This document shows positions 49,660 through 57,786 of a stretch of 64,000 nt of DNA, piece after piece. The position numbers and the translations under genes are program-made. Within the stretch, counting starts at the first letter, position 1, and each line of letters starts with the position of its first letter. The notes beneath the pieces are model-generated. The model ran no database searches. It was not told the DNA's origin and saw nothing but the letters and a program-made list of their open reading frames with translations. The stretch is from Polynucleobacter sp. AP-Jannik-300A-C4. GTDB lineage: Bacteria > Pseudomonadota > Gammaproteobacteria > Burkholderiales > Burkholderiaceae. The DNA lies in contig NZ_CP061316.1 of the NCBI RefSeq assembly GCF_018688335.1, forward strand, positions 1,116,001-1,180,000. The letters run 5' to 3'.

Positions 49660-50664
49660 TCACTGCTCTAATTTTGCGCCTGATTTATAAATCACTCTAC
49701 CCCATTTATTGGTCTCAGATTGAATCAATTTAGATAGCGCTTGTGGACTTCCAGGAGCAGGATCTAGCCCGCTTGCGAGCAACTTATTTCTGACTTCCGC
49801 TTGATTCAGGGTTTGGCGGGTTAAGGTATTTAAGCGTTTTTGCAGGTCAGATGGGAGATTAGCTGGTGCCATCAGCGAGAACCATGATGTTGCCTCAAAT
49901 CCAGGCAAGCCTTGCTCTGCCATCGTCGGAATCTCTGGCGCTGCTGGAGAGCGTTTTAGTGAGGTAACCCCCAAAGCTTGAATCTCTCCTGCCTTTATTA
50001 AAGAAAGTGAGGAGGACAGATTATCAAAGAGCATCGAAATCCGGCCGCTAATGAGATCAGGTAAAGATTGCGCCCTTCCCTTGTATGGAATATGCCGAAT
50101 CTGTACTCCAGTCATTTCTTTCAGTAGCTCACCTGACATATGCAAGGAGGTGCCAACACCAGAAGAACCAAAAGTGAGCTCATTGGGTTTTGATTTGGCC
50201 AACTCAATCAGTTCATGAAGATTACTCACGCCCAATTTTTTATTCACCACCAGCACGTTAGGTGTACTCGCTAAAAAGCTAATGGGCGTGAAATCATTGA
50301 TCGGATGAAAAGACATCTTTTCATAGAGGGCGCCATTGATAGTATGGATACCCACCGTCCCAATCAGGAGTGTGTAGCCGTCTGGCTCACTCTTTGCCAC
50401 TAGGTCAGCACCAATATTGCCACCATAGCCGGGACGATTTTCTACGAGGACTGGCACCCCTAGACTTTGTTGCCAACTCTCAGCAAGCACACGCGCCAAA
50501 ATATCAGGCGCTCCACCAGGAGTAAATGTCACCACAATACGAATCGCTTGTTTAGGCCAAGCAGTATTGGATTTAGCTGTTTGAGATTGAGCGGCACTGG
50601 CAAAGCTCAGACAGGCCAAAACGATAGCTAGAGCCCTCACCACCGTAGAAGTAATCATCATCAA
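49660..50664 (-). CDS. Bug/TctC-family tripartite tricarboxylate receptor
   Basis: Periplasmic solute-binding protein. Signal peptide (LAIVLACLSFASAAQSQ), then WPKQAIRIVVTFTPGGAPDI, the Bug family start, and NRPGYGGNIGADLVAKSEPDG, the conserved ligand loop. 334 residues. The dctQM/tctAB-like transmembrane partners are not adjacent, as usual in the large orphan Bug set of Burkholderiales. The ligand is unknown. Confidence 0.9.
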   Translation of the reverse strand: MMMITSTVVRALAIVLACLSFASAAQSQTAKSNTAWPKQAIRIVVTFTPGGAPDILARVLAESWQQSLGVPVLVENRPGYGGNIGADLVAKSEPDGYTLLIGTVGIHTINGALYEKMSFHPINDFTPISFLASTPNVLVVNKKLGVSNLHELIELAKSKPNELTFGSSGVGTSLHMSGELLKEMTGVQIRHIPYKGRAQSLPDLISGRISMLFDNLSSSLSLIKAGEIQALGVTSLKRSPAAPEIPTMAEQGLPGFEATSWFSLMAPANLPSDLQKRLNTLTRQTLNQAEVRNKLLASGLDPAPGSPQALSKLIQSETNKWGRVIYKSGAKLEQ

Positions 50665-50679
50665 TTTACTTGCGACTTT

Positions 50680-51252
50680 TTAAATGCCAAAACGCGAGCG
50701 CAACCAAATTAATCCATCGTATTTAACAGGATCATCAGCGCAAGGACCAATGCCACACTCCAGTAGCGTAGATACCAGATTAGCAAAGACCAGAAGAATG
50801 AATGTCATCACTAAAACATTTGCAAATAGGGATCGTGAGCGCACATCACGATTAGGTAGCATCAATAAAATAGCAAGACCTGCTAATAATCCAACGTAGC
50901 CTACATAAGCCCAAGTATAAAAATGCAACTCTAAGAAAGTTTTTCCAAATCCTGTATCGCCCGGCAAGATATGCAAAAGTACTTGGCGCAAAGACACCAT
51001 CATCCCTACCAAACCACCAATGATTCCCCAGCCGTAATGAGAAGAATGAGCGCCGCAGCGGATATTCAATACCAAAGCGAAGCCGATGATGATAAAACCC
51101 ATGCGCTGCATTAAGCAGAGCGGGCAAGGTAACTCGCCAAAATAGAGTTGATCAATAAAGGCATAGGACAGCATGCCAATAATGCCGGCCAAGGCTAATT
51201 GATTACCCAGCGCAGCTAGAGAGGGAAAAGAAGAGAAAGAGTGTTTACTCAT
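50680..51252 (-). CDS. dsbB: Disulfide bond formation protein B
   Basis: DsbB-family quinone reductase that re-oxidises DsbA. Four-helix membrane protein, 190 residues. The first periplasmic loop has LPCPLCLMQRMG (CPLC, quinone-linked pair) and the late loop has LECGIGPCADDPVKYDG (the second Cys pair). The spacing of the second pair (C-x4-C) differs from the E. coli protein. Six bases separate it from the DUF5993 gene upstream, a frequent pairing. Confidence 0.9.
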   Translation of the reverse strand: MSKHSFSSFPSLAALGNQLALAGIIGMLSYAFIDQLYFGELPCPLCLMQRMGFIIIGFALVLNIRCGAHSSHYGWGIIGGLVGMMVSLRQVLLHILPGDTGFGKTFLELHFYTWAYVGYVGLLAGLAILLMLPNRDVRSRSLFANVLVMTFILLVFANLVSTLLECGIGPCADDPVKYDGLIWLRSRFGI

Positions 51253-51257
51253 TTTTC

Positions 51258-51416
51258 TCAGAGACTGATATTGAGATGATTAGTGGCATGAACTCGGAAC
51301 CACAACATCAGGATACCGACGGTAATAGCCAGCATCACCAAACCTGCCAGACGCTTCTCAAACCATACAAGGGCAAGGCCGATCAAAGCTGTCAGGAAAG
51401 GTAGAAACATATACAT
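51258..51416 (-). CDS. DUF5993-type small membrane protein
   Basis: 52 residues with two membrane helices: MYMFLPFLTALIGLALVWFE and GLVMLAITVGILMLWF, ending HATNHLNISL. I recognise it as the small protein (DUF5993) that commonly precedes dsbB in proteobacteria; the C-terminal HATxxLNxSL is the conserved part. ATG at 51416 (or 51410), stop six bases before dsbB, so it is probably co-transcribed with dsbB. Confidence 0.85.
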   Translation of the reverse strand: MYMFLPFLTALIGLALVWFEKRLAGLVMLAITVGILMLWFRVHATNHLNISL

Positions 51417-51491
51417 AGAAGAATTCTATCGCAGGTGGGTTCAAGCTTGAAAAACAAGCGCTCCAAAGGGTCTTTTGTATAGAATGCACTC

Positions 51492-52265
51492 ATGAACACC
51501 ACCTCGCCCAGTGTCGACTTCCAGCTCGATGGCTCCATTGCCCGCATTACCTTTAACAATCCTGCGGCACGCAATGCCTTAAGCTGGCCAATGTACGAAG
51601 AGCTCAAGCGAATTTGCGATGACATAGCAAATAGACCAGAGATCAGGGTGGCTATTTTTCGAGGCGCTGGTGACAAGGCATTTGTATCTGGTAGCGATAT
51701 TCAGCAATTTGTTGACCTAAAAGAAAACGAAGCTTACGAAGTTTCAGTGGATGCTATTTTTCATTCTTTGCAACACTTACCTATTCCAACCATTGCGCTG
51801 ATCGAAGGATTGGCGGTTGGCAGTGGCTTACTGATTGCTACTGCTTGTGACTTCAGAATATCCACTCTTGATGCGCGCTTTGGAATTCCTGTAGCAAAAA
51901 CTTTAGGTAATTGTTTGTCGCCGAGTAACCTATCCTGGATCGCCAATCACTTGGGCGTGCCCATGGTCAAACGCATGCTATTGACTGCAGAACTCATTAA
52001 GGCACCCGAGTTATTGAACTCAGGCTACCTTTATCAAACAACTTCACCAGAAGGGATTGCTGAGGCGACTGAAGCCCTGGCCAAAAAATTAGCTGCACTT
52101 GCGCCAATTACCCAAAAAGCGAGCAAAGTGACCTTAGCGCGTTTGATGGAAAGCAATTTACCGGACTGCACCGAACTGATGCGAGAAACTTACAACAGCG
52201 TCGACTTCAAAGAAGGGGTTAATGCCTTCCTTGAAGGACGCCCGCCAAGATGGCTTGGTAAGTAG
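51492..52265 (+). CDS. Enoyl-CoA hydratase/isomerase family protein
   Basis: Crotonase fold, 257 residues. The CoA-binding and oxyanion-hole segments are RGAGDKAFVSGSDIQQFVDL and ALIEGLAVGSGLLIATACDF. The residue after the second oxyanion motif is not the usual catalytic Glu pair of short-chain hydratases in an obvious way, so the reaction (hydration, isomerisation or hydrolysis) is uncertain. Divergent from the dsbB pair, 75 bases apart; the next gene is convergent. Confidence 0.85.
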   Translation: MNTTSPSVDFQLDGSIARITFNNPAARNALSWPMYEELKRICDDIANRPEIRVAIFRGAGDKAFVSGSDIQQFVDLKENEAYEVSVDAIFHSLQHLPIPTIALIEGLAVGSGLLIATACDFRISTLDARFGIPVAKTLGNCLSPSNLSWIANHLGVPMVKRMLLTAELIKAPELLNSGYLYQTTSPEGIAEATEALAKKLAALAPITQKASKVTLARLMESNLPDCTELMRETYNSVDFKEGVNAFLEGRPPRWLGK

Positions 52266-52288
52266 TTTTTTAAGAGCGATTGCTTGAA

Positions 52289-52981
52289 TTAAACAATCTT
52301 AATCTTGAGTGGAGTAAGTCCTTCGACGCTACCCTCAAGTACATCACCCTTTTTAACGGGGCCAACACCTGCAGGTGTACCAGACATAATTAAATCACCT
52401 GGTTCAAGAGTAAATAAGGTGGAGAGATAAGCGATAGTGTCGGGAACATTCCAGATCAGTTGATTGAGATCACCCTCTTGGCGCACTTCACCATTGACCA
52501 ATAGCTTTACTGTGCCCTTACTCGGATGTCCGAACTGAGTAGCAGGAGTCAGCGCCGCACAAGGAGCGGATTGATCAAAGGCTTTACCAGTATCCCAAGG
52601 GCGCCCCATTTTCTTAGCCTCACCCTGTAGGTCACGACGTGTCATATCCAGACCAACACCGTAACCATATACATGCTCTAGCGCTTTATCCGCAGAAATA
52701 TTGGCGCCACCCTTACCGATAGCAACAACCATCTCAATCTCATGATGAACATCATTCGACAGATTGGGATATTGCATATCCTTACCGTCTGTCACGATCG
52801 AATTGGCTGGCTTCATAAAAAAGAATGGGGGTTCCCGATCGGGATCATGACCCATCTCGCGCGCATGGTCAGCATAGTTACGGCCAACACAATAGATACG
52901 ATTCACGGCAAACCGACGGGTGTCACCCACCACCGGAAGTGATGGGATGATTGGTGGGTCAATGACGTATGCAGTGCTCAT
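52289..52981 (-). CDS. Fumarylacetoacetate hydrolase (FAH) family protein
   Basis: Metal-dependent C-C hydrolase/tautomerase fold. [20 protein letters not shown] and [12 protein letters not shown] open the domain. The metal site uses [11 protein letters not shown] (two Glu), with [12 protein letters not shown] and [11 protein letters not shown] as further conserved parts. Start at the ATG at 52981 ([10 protein letters not shown]), preceded by AAAGG; a longer frame to 53005 lacks a site. 230 residues. Members degrade aromatic ring products or act as oxaloacetate enzymes; the substrate is not clear here. Confidence 0.9.
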   Translation of the reverse strand: MSTAYVIDPPIIPSLPVVGDTRRFAVNRIYCVGRNYADHAREMGHDPDREPPFFFMKPANSIVTDGKDMQYPNLSNDVHHEIEMVVAIGKGGANISADKALEHVYGYGVGLDMTRRDLQGEAKKMGRPWDTGKAFDQSAPCAALTPATQFGHPSKGTVKLLVNGEVRQEGDLNQLIWNVPDTIAYLSTLFTLEPGDLIMSGTPAGVGPVKKGDVLEGSVEGLTPLKIKIV

Positions 52982-53055
52982 AAAAGCCTTTCTAATGGGT
53001 GCCAAATTTTTTATAAATATTTTGTAAATGAATTATGACACTACTTAAAAGAAGG

Positions 53056-53331
53056 TCATTTTGGATCTTTGGTGCGTAGCTTGAGAAGCAAAATACTTAA
53101 AGCTAGAGCAAAAGTTAAGGCATTGGCCAAAATTAAAGGCCAGGTCTCAATCATGAGGCCATAAATGAGCCATAAACCTACCCCAGTAGTAAATAGGGTA
53201 TACATTCCCACGGAGATCCCAGAGAGATCTCGAGTACGCCAGGATTGAATAGCCTGGGGAAGAAAGGCAATCGTAGTTAGAAATGCAGCGCAGTAACCAA
53301 TAATCTCAATCTGATGTGGCTGTAAATTCAT
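53056..53331 (-). CDS. SemiSWEET sugar transporter family
   Basis: 91 residues, three helices of the PQ-loop/MtN3 half-transporter: IEIIGYCAAFLTTIAFLPQA (PQ motif), SGISVGMYTLFTTGVGLWLI, and LILANALTFALALSILLL. These work as dimers in the inner membrane. Substrate unknown; relatives move sucrose or other small sugars. Follows the cytochrome gene on the same strand (16 bases), so co-transcription is possible. Confidence 0.88.
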   Translation of the reverse strand: MNLQPHQIEIIGYCAAFLTTIAFLPQAIQSWRTRDLSGISVGMYTLFTTGVGLWLIYGLMIETWPLILANALTFALALSILLLKLRTKDPK

Positions 53332-53347
53332 GCGCTGATAGGCCTTA

Positions 53348-53737
53348 TTACGGCTTCTTATTTAAGCTAGCTTTGCGCGCTTCAATTTCTTTATTAATGG
53401 CGGCCAAAGTTTTTGCATCGGGCGTTTTCCAGTTACCCCCCGCTTTATTGGCCATGTATGCCACAGCATCAGAGAAGCCCTCTACTGTGAGGTTGGGATT
53501 ACCGCCCTTAGCAGGCATACCCCTGACACCAACATATGCATGGGCTGTCAGAGTGGCTTGCCCCTCTGCAATCAATGGGGCCCACTTAGCCTTGTCACCC
53601 AATTTGGGGGCGTTTAAGACTCCAGAGCCATGGCAGGCAGCACAAACTTGTTTATAGGTATTCTCACCAGGCTCGGCAAAGGCAGAAAAGCTCAGAACAC
53701 CAAGGGCAAGAATCCAGGGGCGAAGAGATAAATTCAT
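53348..53737 (-). CDS. Cytochrome c5-type c-type cytochrome
   Basis: Secreted mono-haem cytochrome, 129 residues. Signal peptide (WILALGVLSFSAFAEP), haem-binding motif CAACHGSG and an axial Met in RGMPAKGGNP. The C-terminal extension after the haem domain is short (NKEIEARKASLNKKP). Part of the respiratory electron chain by family; partners not in view. Confidence 0.92.
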   Translation of the reverse strand: MNLSLRPWILALGVLSFSAFAEPGENTYKQVCAACHGSGVLNAPKLGDKAKWAPLIAEGQATLTAHAYVGVRGMPAKGGNPNLTVEGFSDAVAYMANKAGGNWKTPDAKTLAAINKEIEARKASLNKKP

Positions 53738-53865
53738 ATCAATAGAAATAGAGAATGTTGATCATTCCTACAATTTATCTCAATTTTTAAACCAATGTGC
53801 TATTCCAGCTAAAACCAAGATTGGATGGAGGTGTATTGGGTTGATTTACAGGGTTGATTCACAGG

Positions 53866-54891
53866 CTAAAGCCAGCCAGCAATCTGCTTCTTTAGTCCAA
53901 TCGATTTATAGCCTGGGCTAGCACCCGAGAGGACTCGGATTTTCCGAATGAGTTTTGCAAGATCAGCGTTAAGACTTAATTCCTCGCTCATGGCCAGAAA
54001 AAAGATTTCGTCCTTGAGCTGAATAAAATCCAAACCATTCTCTAGGGCAATACTTTTAACCCCCATACCTACATCCGCCTTTTTAGCCAATATCGCCGTA
54101 GCAATTGCAGAGTGGGTAAATTCTTCGTTCTCGTAACCTTTAATGCCACGGACAAGCATGCCCTCTTTCGCCAAAATAGTATCTAGGAGCAGGCGCGTAC
54201 CAGAACCCTTCTGTCGATTGATAAAGCGAATCTTTGGTCTCAGTAGATCTTTGATTGAAATAATGTTGTGGGGATTTCCTTTGGCAACCAATAATCCCTG
54301 AACACGTTTCATCACAGGAAATATTTGCATCCCCTCTTTTTGCAACCGTTTAGAAATAATTTGAGAGCTTTGTGGATCGGAGACATGGAAACCTGCAATA
54401 TCCACCTCATAGTTGAGTAAGCGCTCCAAGGCCTCACCTGATCCAGCTGTAATGAGCTCAAATCCACCAATTTCGAAAACAGCCTTTTGAATAATAGGAT
54501 CGCTACTACTAGCAAAGCGCAGCTGTTTTTTATCTTTAACCCGAAATTGAGAAAATCCTTCTTCTAAGTGCGAGAGACTAGATTGACCCAAACGCATTGT
54601 CTTTTGATCAAAGTCTTCAGTAAATTGAATCAAATAGCGAGCATATTCTGATAGCTGGGAGCCATGCCCCCTCACCCTATCGATGAGCTTAAAACCAAGC
54701 GCTTGTTCAACATCGTTTAGCCTTTGCCAGACATTTCTATAGGACAGCCCCATTTTCTTACAGGCAGACATCAGTGTTTTGCCATGCTCAATGTCTTTGA
54801 GCAAAGCAGTTAACCACACCAAATCAACGATAGCCGGATCTTTTGCGTTTTTGCTACCAAAAACTAGGGTCGGCCGAATCTGAATTCTCAT
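53866..54891 (-). CDS. ModE/LysR-like regulator with a substrate-binding domain
   Basis: N-terminal winged helix of the ModE/LysR type (VWLTALLKDIEHGKTLMSAC to QRLNDVEQALGFKLIDRVRG), then a periplasmic-binding-protein-like domain (LRFASSSDPIIQKAVFEIGG, GSGEALERLLNYEVDIAGFH, NRQKGSGTRLLLDTILAKEG) that resembles molybdate/tungstate binding proteins. 341 residues. Divergent from the tungstate-binding protein gene, so it probably controls it with the bound oxyanion as signal (inferred). Confidence 0.85.
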   Translation of the reverse strand: MRIQIRPTLVFGSKNAKDPAIVDLVWLTALLKDIEHGKTLMSACKKMGLSYRNVWQRLNDVEQALGFKLIDRVRGHGSQLSEYARYLIQFTEDFDQKTMRLGQSSLSHLEEGFSQFRVKDKKQLRFASSSDPIIQKAVFEIGGFELITAGSGEALERLLNYEVDIAGFHVSDPQSSQIISKRLQKEGMQIFPVMKRVQGLLVAKGNPHNIISIKDLLRPKIRFINRQKGSGTRLLLDTILAKEGMLVRGIKGYENEEFTHSAIATAILAKKADVGMGVKSIALENGLDFIQLKDEIFFLAMSEELSLNADLAKLIRKIRVLSGASPGYKSIGLKKQIAGWL

Positions 54892-54903
54892 ATGTAATTT
54901 TTT

Positions 54904-54927
54904 TCATATTGATGTTTTGTAATATGA
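54904..54927. promoter_or_regulatory. Inverted repeat in the divergent promoter (candidate operator)
   Basis: TCATATT-N10-AATATGA, a perfect 7+7 palindrome placed midway between the divergent regulator and binding-protein genes. The spacing fits a dimeric winged-helix protein. Likely operator of the 53866-54891 regulator, by position only. Confidence 0.55.
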
Positions 54928-54966
54928 CAAATCTTAACCGAACACACTCAATGAAAGTGAACTCAA

Positions 54967-55788
54967 ATGAAATCCTCATTTAATAGATTACTGGCAACTG
55001 CCTTTACTACTCTAGCGCTGCTAGGCAGCTCAGCTTACGCGCAAGAGAAAATTATTGTTGTGTCATCCACAACCTCTACAGAGCAATCTGGTCTTTTTGG
55101 CTTTATGTTGCCTATCTTCAAAATGAAGACAGGCATTGATGTCAAAGTGGTTGCAGTTGGAACTGGTCAAGCATTAGATATCGGTCGTCGAGGTGATGCC
55201 GATGTAGTGTTTGTACACGACAAGCCTGCTGAAGAAAAGTTTGTGAACGAAGGTTTTGGTACAAAACGCATTGAAGTTATGTACAACGACTTTGTGTTGG
55301 TTGGGCCAAAGTCTGACCCAGCCAAAATTGCAGGCGGTAAAGATATTAAAGTTGCGTTTCAGAAAATTGCAACTGCTCAAGCACCATTTGTATCGCGCGG
55401 CGATAAGAGCGGTACACACGCTGCAGAATTACGCTATTGGAAAGATACCGGCATTACAGTAGCCCCAAGCGCTTGGTATAAAGAAACTGGTTCAGGTATG
55501 GGCCCAGCTCTTAATACTGCTTCAGCAATGAATGGCTACATCCTGACTGATCGCGCTACTTGGCTCTCTTTCAAGAACCGTGGTGATTTAACAATTTTGG
55601 CTCAAGGTGATCCAAAGTTATTTAATCAATATGGCGTGATGTTGGTTAACCCAGCAAAATTCCCACATGTGAAAAAAGCTGAAGGACAAGAATTTATTGA
55701 CTGGATTACTTCCAAGAACGGACAAGATGTGATTGCAAGCTACAAAATCGGTGGCGAGCAACTCTTCTTCCCGAATGCCAATAAATAA
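54967..55788 (+). CDS. Tungstate/molybdate-type substrate-binding protein (TupA-like)
   Basis: Secreted binding protein: signal peptide ending SSAYAQ, then IIVVSSTTSTEQSGLFGFML, the TupA opening with the anion-binding Ser/Thr. VGTGQALDIGRRGDADVVFV and FVSRGDKSGTHAAELRYW match the TupA pattern. Length 273. No ABC permease or ATPase gene is next to it; only a Mop protein follows. Confidence 0.88.
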   Translation: MKSSFNRLLATAFTTLALLGSSAYAQEKIIVVSSTTSTEQSGLFGFMLPIFKMKTGIDVKVVAVGTGQALDIGRRGDADVVFVHDKPAEEKFVNEGFGTKRIEVMYNDFVLVGPKSDPAKIAGGKDIKVAFQKIATAQAPFVSRGDKSGTHAAELRYWKDTGITVAPSAWYKETGSGMGPALNTASAMNGYILTDRATWLSFKNRGDLTILAQGDPKLFNQYGVMLVNPAKFPHVKKAEGQEFIDWITSKNGQDVIASYKIGGEQLFFPNANK

Positions 55789-55807
55789 GCCCCTCTAAGG
55801 AAAAATC

Positions 55808-56032
55808 ATGGAACTGAAAGTCAAACTCAGCGCACGCAATACTCTTAGCGGCAAGGTGGTTGAGCTCAAAATGGGGCAAACCACCTCTCACGTAAAGATC
55901 GATATTGGTTCGGGTCATATCGTTACTGCCTCTATTACCAATGAGGCAGTAGATGAACTCAAACTTAAAGTTGGTGATCAAGCTTGGGCAGTCATTAAGG
56001 CATCCGATGTCATGATTGCGAAAGACGCTTAA
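55808..56032 (+). CDS. Mop/TOBE domain molybdate-binding protein (molbindin)
   Basis: Single TOBE domain, 74 residues, beginning MELKVKLSARNTLSGKVVEL and ending AWAVIKASDVMIAKD, the molbindin signature. These form hexamers that store or buffer molybdate/tungstate in the cytosol. ATG follows AAGGAAAAATC. 19 bases after the binding-protein gene, so one transcript. Confidence 0.92.
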   Translation: MELKVKLSARNTLSGKVVELKMGQTTSHVKIDIGSGHIVTASITNEAVDELKLKVGDQAWAVIKASDVMIAKDA

Positions 56033-56050
56033 TCTTTTATTCGGTATGCA

Positions 56051-56077
56051 AAAGGCCCGCTAAGCGGGCCTTTTTCT
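56051..56077 (+). terminator. Terminator after the Mop gene
   Basis: AAGGCCCGC/GCGGGCCTT stem with a TAA loop followed by TTTTTC. Also works in reverse for the convergent gene at 56132. Confidence 0.88.
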
Positions 56078-56079
56078 TT

Positions 56080-56114
56080 ACTGCTCCAGCATGACTCATG
56101 CTGGAGCAGTTTTT
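56080..56114 (+). terminator. Second 14-bp hairpin with T-run
   Basis: ACTGCTCCAGCATG and CATGCTGGAGCAGT, a perfect 14-base stem around ACT, followed by TTTTT. With the hairpin at 56051 it forms a double terminator between convergent genes. Confidence 0.8.
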
Positions 56115-56131
56115 AATGCTTCTTTCTTTGC

Positions 56132-56713
56132 TTATTTCTTTGGCGTTACAAAGCCAATCGCTGTGTCATCAACGAACTCAACCATAACGTCATCGCCAGC
56201 CTTGAACTTCTCAAGACCCAAAACGCTTTGATCAACCTTCACTTTTTGCTTCTCACCTGATGGCAATGTGAAAGTGACAACACGGGTCTTTGCATCAATT
56301 GTGCTGATCTTCACTGTGGCATAAACAGTATCTGTAGTTTCTTCAAATGGCTTAGCAGAACCCTTACCTGCTACCACTACTGAGCGAACACCAGAAACGC
56401 CTGGCTTAGCACCCTTAGGGGCAGCAACCAAACCAACTGCAATCGCTTGAGCATGCTCAACAACAAACATATCGCCCTTTTTCACTTTATCTAAATCATT
56501 TACTTGTTTAGATACGTTCATTTGAGCCAAGTTCCCGTTTGCATCCTTGAGAACAACGATACGTTTCTTTACGTCCACTGAATCAACAGTAGCAGTCAAT
56601 ACAACCGCTTCAGCTGCCAAAGGCAACATTTTTGCAGGAGCTTGAGCAAATGCTGAACTTGCAACTACTAAACCGAGTGAGGCAACTAATGTAGCCAATA
56701 AAGATTTCTTCAA
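56132..56713 (-). CDS. Secreted hypothetical protein with duplicated beta domains
   Basis: TTG start at 56713 with AGGAG five bases upstream; the protein reads MKKSLLATLVASLGLVVASS with signal peptide cleavage after AFAQ. The rest shows two similar beta-rich parts: VVLTATVDSVDVKKRIVVLK with AQMNVSKQVNDLDKVKKGDM, and VYATVKISTIDAKTRVVTFT with QKVKVDQSVLGLEKFKAGDD, so an internal repeat of about 70 residues. No family recognised by name. 193 residues, isolated gene. Confidence 0.75.
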   Translation of the reverse strand: MKKSLLATLVASLGLVVASSAFAQAPAKMLPLAAEAVVLTATVDSVDVKKRIVVLKDANGNLAQMNVSKQVNDLDKVKKGDMFVVEHAQAIAVGLVAAPKGAKPGVSGVRSVVVAGKGSAKPFEETTDTVYATVKISTIDAKTRVVTFTLPSGEKQKVKVDQSVLGLEKFKAGDDVMVEFVDDTAIGFVTPKK

Positions 56714-56896
56714 AATAACTCCTAGATAAAGGTTTGTGAGGGGCGCCAAGTGTCTAGCACCACCAATCCATTTTAACCATGAAGTGGCTTACTTATAAGC
56801 CTTAGAGCTAATATTTGAAGCTTAAATGGGTTCAATTTGCTACATTAGATGTTTAATGAGCTATTGACCTCCATATACATAGTAAAGAGACAGCAA

Positions 56897-57319
56897 GTGA
56901 TCTTGATTAAACCTTGGCAAGAGGCTAAGAGTGAGGCCTATGCAATTAGGAAGCTCGTGTTTATTGAGGAGCAAGGGGTTCCAGAGGATATGGAGCTAGA
57001 TGAATTTGATCCGCTTGCACAGCATGCCCTAGCCTACCTAGACTCGCAAGCCATTGGCACTGCACGCCTAGTCACGATGCCTGGGAACATTGGCAGAATT
57101 GGACGCATGGCGGTACTGGCTGCATACCGCAGGGGTGGAATTGGCACTCAATTACTTCGCACCTTACTTCAACAGGCGACCTCTCAAAACATGGTGAAAA
57201 TTGAGCTCCATGCCCAGTTATCAGCTATTCCTTTTTATGAGCGGTTTGGGTTTATTGCACAAGGTGATATTTACGACGAGGCAGGCATCGCACATCGCGA
57301 TATGATTCTCAATATCTAA
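56897..57319 (+). CDS. GNAT-family N-acetyltransferase
   Basis: GNAT fold with the acetyl-CoA loop GRMAVLAAYRRGGIGTQLLR and the start IKPWQEAKSEAYAIRKLVFI, EEQGVPEDMELDEFD as in the ElaA/YitI-like set. Relatives begin at about residue 17 of the frame, so I take GTG at 56897; an ATG at 56849 lacks a binding site. 140 residues. It opens a run (GNAT, thioesterase, cysteine dioxygenase) with gaps of 16-22 bases. Substrate unknown. Confidence 0.82.
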   Translation: MILIKPWQEAKSEAYAIRKLVFIEEQGVPEDMELDEFDPLAQHALAYLDSQAIGTARLVTMPGNIGRIGRMAVLAAYRRGGIGTQLLRTLLQQATSQNMVKIELHAQLSAIPFYERFGFIAQGDIYDEAGIAHRDMILNI

Positions 57320-57335
57320 AGACACTTCATTCATC

Positions 57336-57764
57336 ATGACTCAATCCACTCAACCCACTAACCCGCCCTTCCTCTTTCGTGTTTGCTACTCAGATACTGA
57401 TGCAGCTGGCTTTGTGTATCACGCTCGCTATTTAGAGATTTTTGAGAGAAGTCGCTCGGAGTGGCTCCAGCAAAGAGGCTTGAGCCCAACAAAACTGGTG
57501 AATGAGTTCGGCATTGTTCTCCCAGTTCGAGAAATCACCATGAATTTTCATCGGCCTGGACGCCTGGATGATCTTCTGAGCATTGATCAAGTTATTGAGA
57601 ATCGCGGCAGAACCCAAATTGCTGTCAAGCAAACTGCAAAACGCATTGTTGAAGGCATGGAACCTGAGTTGATTGCCAGCGCAGTTCTACATATTGTCTG
57701 CGTTGATACCACTACCCTCAAACCCAAAGGTCTGCCTGATTGGCTATTTGCAGCCGATCAGTAA
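57336..57764 (+). CDS. Acyl-CoA thioesterase, YbgC/4HBT hot-dog family
   Basis: 142 residues of the YbgC-like hot-dog fold. FRVCYSDTDAAGFVYHARYL carries the catalytic Asp of 4HBT thioesterases (YSDTDAAG), followed by RSRSEWLQQRG. Hydrolyses short-chain acyl-CoA esters by family. The second gene in the GNAT run. Confidence 0.9.
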   Translation: MTQSTQPTNPPFLFRVCYSDTDAAGFVYHARYLEIFERSRSEWLQQRGLSPTKLVNEFGIVLPVREITMNFHRPGRLDDLLSIDQVIENRGRTQIAVKQTAKRIVEGMEPELIASAVLHIVCVDTTTLKPKGLPDWLFAADQ

Positions 57765-57786
57765 TATCTCAATTTAGGAGCTGTAT

